NCBI RefSeq assembly: GCF_003574445.1
Contig: NZ_KZ984558.1
Coordinates: 62,001-126,000, forward strand
From: Streptomyces sp. YIM 130001
GTDB lineage: Bacteria; Actinomycetota; Actinomycetes; Streptomycetales; Streptomycetaceae
Length of the DNA stretch: 64,000 bases
Reading direction: 5' to 3'
Below, piece after piece: positions 60,838-64,000 of this stretch; the first letter of the stretch is position 1; each line of letters starts with the position of its first letter. The notes below the pieces were generated by a model. The model was not told the origin of the DNA and ran no database searches. It saw only the letters and a list, made by a program, of their open reading frames with translations. A program made the position numbers and the translations under genes.

Positions 60838-63800
60838 ATGCGGGCGCATACCCCTCACGTGTCCCCAAAGTTACGGACAGACCTGGTCGTAGCGGTCAAT
60901 CCGCTCCATCGGCCGTCGCCCCGGCTGACCGCCGCCGTGTGTCGCGCCGGCGCGCTGGGAGTACTCGAGCTGCCCGACGGCCGGCCCCGCAGGGCGGCTG
61001 AGGCCCTCGAGCGTACGGCCGAGTGGTGCGCGGACCGCCCCTTCGGTGTACGGGTACGTCCCGGCTGCCCGGTCCCCGCCGCCCAACTCCCCGACAGTGC
61101 GACGACGGTGCTGCTCGCCGACCCGCGGCGTTCGCCGGCGGAGTTCCCCGGACGCCGCGTCCTCGTCGAGGTGACCAGCGCCGCTGAAGCGGCGGCGGCG
61201 CAGGCCGGCGGTGCCGACGGACTCCTGCTGCGCGGCAGTGAATGCGGCGGCCGCGCAGGGGAGTTGAGTACCTTCGTCCTCCTCCAGAGGGTGCTCGCCG
61301 ACCCCGCCGTCACCGTTCCCGTATGGGTCTGGGGCGGCATCGGACCGCGGACCGCCGCCGCAGCGACGGCGGGGGGAGCCGAGGGCGTCGTACTCGACGT
61401 CCAGCTCGCCCTCCTCGACGAGGCCGTACCCACCGCTGCGATCGGCGCCGAACTGGGCGCGCTCGACGGCTCGGAGACCGCCCTGGTGGACGGCGTCCGG
61501 TACTTGCGCCGTCGCGGCCCCGGAGCGCCTCCGGCCCCTGTGGACGGGGATGCCGTCCAGCGTGCGTTCGCCTCGGACGACCCCGGACAGCGGCTGCTGC
61601 CGGTGGGTCAGGACGGTTACCTGGCAACCTCGTTCGCCTCCGGCGCGCGCACGGTCGCCGAGGCGGTACGACGAGTGCGTGACGCCGTCACCCGGGCCGC
61701 CGCTGACCCGTCGGCGCCCGCCGGGGCCCTCGCCGAGGGCTCCCCGGGGGCGCAAGCGCTCGGCACCCGACTCCCCATCGTTCAGGGGCCGATGACCCGA
61801 GTCAGCGACGAACCCGCCTTCGCGGCGGCCGTCGCCGCCGAGGGTGGGCTGCCGTTCCTCGCCCTCGCCCTCGCCGACGCCGGGCGCACCAGGACGATGC
61901 TGGAGCGCACCCGGGAACTCGTCGGCCCGGACACCGCATGGGGAGTCGGCATCCTCGGCTTCGCCGACGAGCAGGTCAAGGAAGCCCAACTCGCCGTCGT
62001 ACGCGAGCTCAAGCCCAGCCACGCGATCATCGCCGGCGGCCGGCCCGCACAGGCGGCAGCCCTCGAGGCGGAAGGCATCTCCGCCTTCCTTCACGTGCCG
62101 TCGCCCGGCCTGCTGCGGCAGTTCCTCGCCGCGGGAGCCAGGAAGTTCATCTTCGAGGGCGCCGAATGCGGGGGACACATCGGCCCGCGCAACAGCTTCC
62201 CGCTCTGGGAGGCGCAGACCGAGGTGCTGCGCGCCTTCGTCGCCGAGAACGGGGAACGGGCGGCCGCCGAACTCACCGTGCTCTTCGCCGGCGGCATCCA
62301 CGACGACCGCTCGGCCGCCATGGCCGCCACCGTCGCCGCCCCGCTCGTCGAGAAAGGCGCCGCTTTCGGCGTCCTGATGGGCACCGCGTATTTGTTCACC
62401 GACGAAGCGGTCGGCGCCGGCGCCATCAAGCCGCTCTTCCAGCGCCGGGTGCGCAGCGCGGAACGCACCCAGCTCCTGGAGACCGCGCCCGGGCACGCCA
62501 CCCGCTGCGCGGCCAGCCACATCACCCACGACTTCGCCGCCCTGCGCAGTGAACTCGCCGCGAACGGCGTCCCGGACCGGGAAGCCTGGGAACAGCTCGA
62601 GCGCTTCAACGTCGGACGCCTCCGGCTCGCCTCCAAGGGCGTCGAACGCGTCGGCGACGTCCTGCACGACGTCGATGAGGAGCGCCAGGACGCCGAAGGC
62701 ATGTTCATGGCCGGAGAGGTCTGCGTACTGCGGACCGGCACCACCACCCTCGCCGCCCTGCACGAGAACGTCACCCGCGGCGCCGCCGACCTGCTGCACC
62801 AGCGGGCGGACCGCCCGCACCCCGAAGCCCCGGAGACCGAGACCGCGCCACCGCCGCTGCGTGTCGCCGTGGTCGGCATGTCCGCCATGTTCCCGGGTGC
62901 CCCGGATCTCGCCGAGTTCTGGTCCAACGTGGTCAGCGGCAAGGACAGCGTCACCGAGGTTCCCACCCATCGGTGGGACCCCGCCCAGTACTACGACCCC
63001 GAGGGCGACGGCGAGCAGACGCCTTCGCGCTGGGGCGGATTCCTGCCCGAGATCCCCTTCGACCCGCTGCGCTACGGCATACCGCCCGCGGCCCTGCCCA
63101 GCATCGAACCCGTACAGCTGCTCGCCCTCGAGGCAGCCCGCCGCGCCCTCGCTGACGCCGGGTACGAGGGCTCCGAGGCCGACCACCGGCGCACCTCCGT
63201 GATCTTCGGCGCCGAGGCGGGCAGCGATCTGTCCAACGCCACCACGCTGCGCACCGTACTGCCCGCCTACACCGGCACGCTGCCGCCCGGGCTCGACGCC
63301 CAACTCCCGCGCCTGACCGAGGACTCCTTCCCCGGGATGCTCGCCAACGTCATCGCCGGCCGCATCGCGAACCGGCTCGACCTCGGCGGCGCCAACTACA
63401 CCGTCGACGCCGCCTGCGCCTCCTCCCTGACCGCCGTCGACACCGCCTGCAAGGAACTCACCGCCGGTACCAGCGACTTGGTGCTGTGCGGCGGAGCCGA
63501 CCTGCACAACGGCATCAACGACTACCTGCTCTTCTCCTCCGTGCACGCCCTGTCGCCCACCGGCCGCTCGGCCACCTTCGACGCGCGCGCAGACGGCATC
63601 GCGCTCGGCGAAGGAGTCGCCTGCGTCGCCCTCAAACGCCTCGCGGACGCCGAACGCGACGGCGACCGCATCTACGCCGTCATCGACGGTGTCGGCAGTG
63701 CCAGCGACGGCCGGGCCCTCGGCCTCACCGCCCCCCGCCCCGAGGGCCAGCGCTCGGCACTCACCCGCGCCTACCGCAACGCCCGTGTCGCACCTTCCGA

Positions 63801-64000
63801 AGTCGGCCTGGTGGAAGCACATGGCACCGGCACCGTGGTCGGTGACCGCACCGAACTCGGCACGCTCACCGAGGTGTTCACGGAATCAGGCGCGCGCCCC
63901 GGCAGCTGCGCCATCGGCTCGGTCAAGTCCCAGATCGGGCACACCAAATGCGCCGCGGGCCTCGCCGGACTCATCAAGACCACACTCGCCCTCCACCACG
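60838..64000 (+). CDS. Iterative type I PKS with two nitronate-monooxygenase-like domains and a KS (partial, 3' end off window)
   Basis: ATG 60838 (GGAGAG upstream) opens at least 1,054 codons with no stop in the window. Residues 1-280 and about 300-620 are two related nitronate-monooxygenase-like TIM modules: the first has GSECGGR (135-139) and WGGIGPRTAAAA, the second IVQGPMTRVSDEPAF and GAECGGHIGPR with His447. The first has lost the His, so only the second may be catalytic. A ketosynthase starts near residue 671 (RVAVVGMSAMFPGAPDLAEF), with Cys860 in DAACASSL, His995 in EAHGTGTVVGD and His1035 in KSQIGHTKC. The KS resembles those of PUFA synthases and heterocyst-glycolipid synthases. Confidence 0.9.
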   Translation, partial: MRAHTPHVSPKLRTDLVVAVNPLHRPSPRLTAAVCRAGALGVLELPDGRPRRAAEALERTAEWCADRPFGVRVRPGCPVPAAQLPDSATTVLLADPRRSPAEFPGRRVLVEVTSAAEAAAAQAGGADGLLLRGSECGGRAGELSTFVLLQRVLADPAVTVPVWVWGGIGPRTAAAATAGGAEGVVLDVQLALLDEAVPTAAIGAELGALDGSETALVDGVRYLRRRGPGAPPAPVDGDAVQRAFASDDPGQRLLPVGQDGYLATSFASGARTVAEAVRRVRDAVTRAAADPSAPAGALAEGSPGAQALGTRLPIVQGPMTRVSDEPAFAAAVAAEGGLPFLALALADAGRTRTMLERTRELVGPDTAWGVGILGFADEQVKEAQLAVVRELKPSHAIIAGGRPAQAAALEAEGISAFLHVPSPGLLRQFLAAGARKFIFEGAECGGHIGPRNSFPLWEAQTEVLRAFVAENGERAAAELTVLFAGGIHDDRSAAMAATVAAPLVEKGAAFGVLMGTAYLFTDEAVGAGAIKPLFQRRVRSAERTQLLETAPGHATRCAASHITHDFAALRSELAANGVPDREAWEQLERFNVGRLRLASKGVERVGDVLHDVDEERQDAEGMFMAGEVCVLRTGTTTLAALHENVTRGAADLLHQRADRPHPEAPETETAPPPLRVAVVGMSAMFPGAPDLAEFWSNVVSGKDSVTEVPTHRWDPAQYYDPEGDGEQTPSRWGGFLPEIPFDPLRYGIPPAALPSIEPVQLLALEAARRALADAGYEGSEADHRRTSVIFGAEAGSDLSNATTLRTVLPAYTGTLPPGLDAQLPRLTEDSFPGMLANVIAGRIANRLDLGGANYTVDAACASSLTAVDTACKELTAGTSDLVLCGGADLHNGINDYLLFSSVHALSPTGRSATFDARADGIALGEGVACVALKRLADAERDGDRIYAVIDGVGSASDGRALGLTAPRPEGQRSALTRAYRNARVAPSEVGLVEAHGTGTVVGDRTELGTLTEVFTESGARPGSCAIGSVKSQIGHTKCAAGLAGLIKTTLALHH

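Noticed and set aside
1-64000. tRNA, rRNA, CRISPR array, insertion sequence or prophage
   Set aside because: No cloverleaf-like segment with a CCA or conserved T-arm, no spaced direct repeats of CRISPR type, and no transposase, integrase or phage structural motif was recognised in reading through the window.

Overview
The window is very GC-rich actinomycete DNA, almost certainly from Streptomyces or a close relative. Signs of this are strong third-position GC bias, many GTG starts (one TTG), ATGA/GTGA translational coupling, a CatR/catalase pair, a differentiation-type TPR regulator, an RsbU-type PP2C phosphatase, a DUF5133-like protein beside an anti-sigma-like ATPase, and a large multidomain polyketide synthase. 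No tRNA, rRNA, CRISPR array, insertion sequence or phage gene was seen. Both ends cut a gene.

Layout. (1) 1-7567: a sugar operon with a ribose/inositol-type ABC transporter (ATPase end, two permeases, lipoprotein receptor), a sugar isomerase/epimerase and a large secreted ThuA / sorbosone-dehydrogenase / PKD / carbohydrate-binding fusion, closed by a double hairpin. (2) 7703-14611: housekeeping and regulation, with an APH-fold kinase, an NsdA-like TPR regulator, a PAS-PP2C phosphatase with a sigma-B-like promoter, a small membrane protein, a GNAT acetyltransferase, a nucleoside deaminase and a small unknown protein. (3) 14740-19599: a MerR regulator with a textbook MerR promoter in front of an alpha/beta hydrolase, a lactate 2-monooxygenase-like enzyme, a VOC protein, a PPOX-family protein and an unknown protein. 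(4) 19773-37845: the most coherent region and the best candidate for a new system. It holds a luciferase-like monooxygenase/FMN reductase pair, a cupin, a Cys-cluster-free Rrf2 regulator coupled to a DsbA-fold protein, and a tightly coupled run made of a peptide-type ABC transporter, two SsuD-like monooxygenases, a BisC/DMSO-reductase-like molybdoenzyme, an SfnB/DszC-like flavoprotein, an alpha/beta hydrolase with Asp at the nucleophile position, and a flavin reductase. I read it as an organosulfur-scavenging island. Several of its enzymes contain almost no Cys or Met, which is a sulfur-sparing signature.

(5) 37956-50669: an AadA-like nucleotidyltransferase, a secreted endonuclease-like protein, two methyltransferases, an SDR, a two-component system next to a decayed ABC ATPase gene, an F420-type luciferase-like protein, a mycothiol-isomerase-fold protein, a thioredoxin-reductase-like flavoprotein with its own palindrome, a GH114-like lipoprotein, an aldo/keto reductase and a DUF5133-like protein. 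(6) 50966-54353: an anti-sigma-like ATPase, an ankyrin protein, catalase (TTG start) and the divergent Fur-family regulator CatR. (7) 54405-64000: a second APH-fold kinase, two small unknown proteins, a ComB-like protein, a DHA2-type efflux pump, a cytochrome P450 with an altered I-helix, and the first ~1,054 codons of an iterative type I PKS. The PKS opens with two nitronate-monooxygenase-like modules followed by a PUFA/heterocyst-glycolipid-type ketosynthase. The pump, P450 and PKS are probably the edge of a biosynthetic cluster that continues past the window.

Starts were chosen by eye from ribosome-binding sites, reading frame and family length. Functional names rest on recognised motifs and family resemblance, not on database searches.
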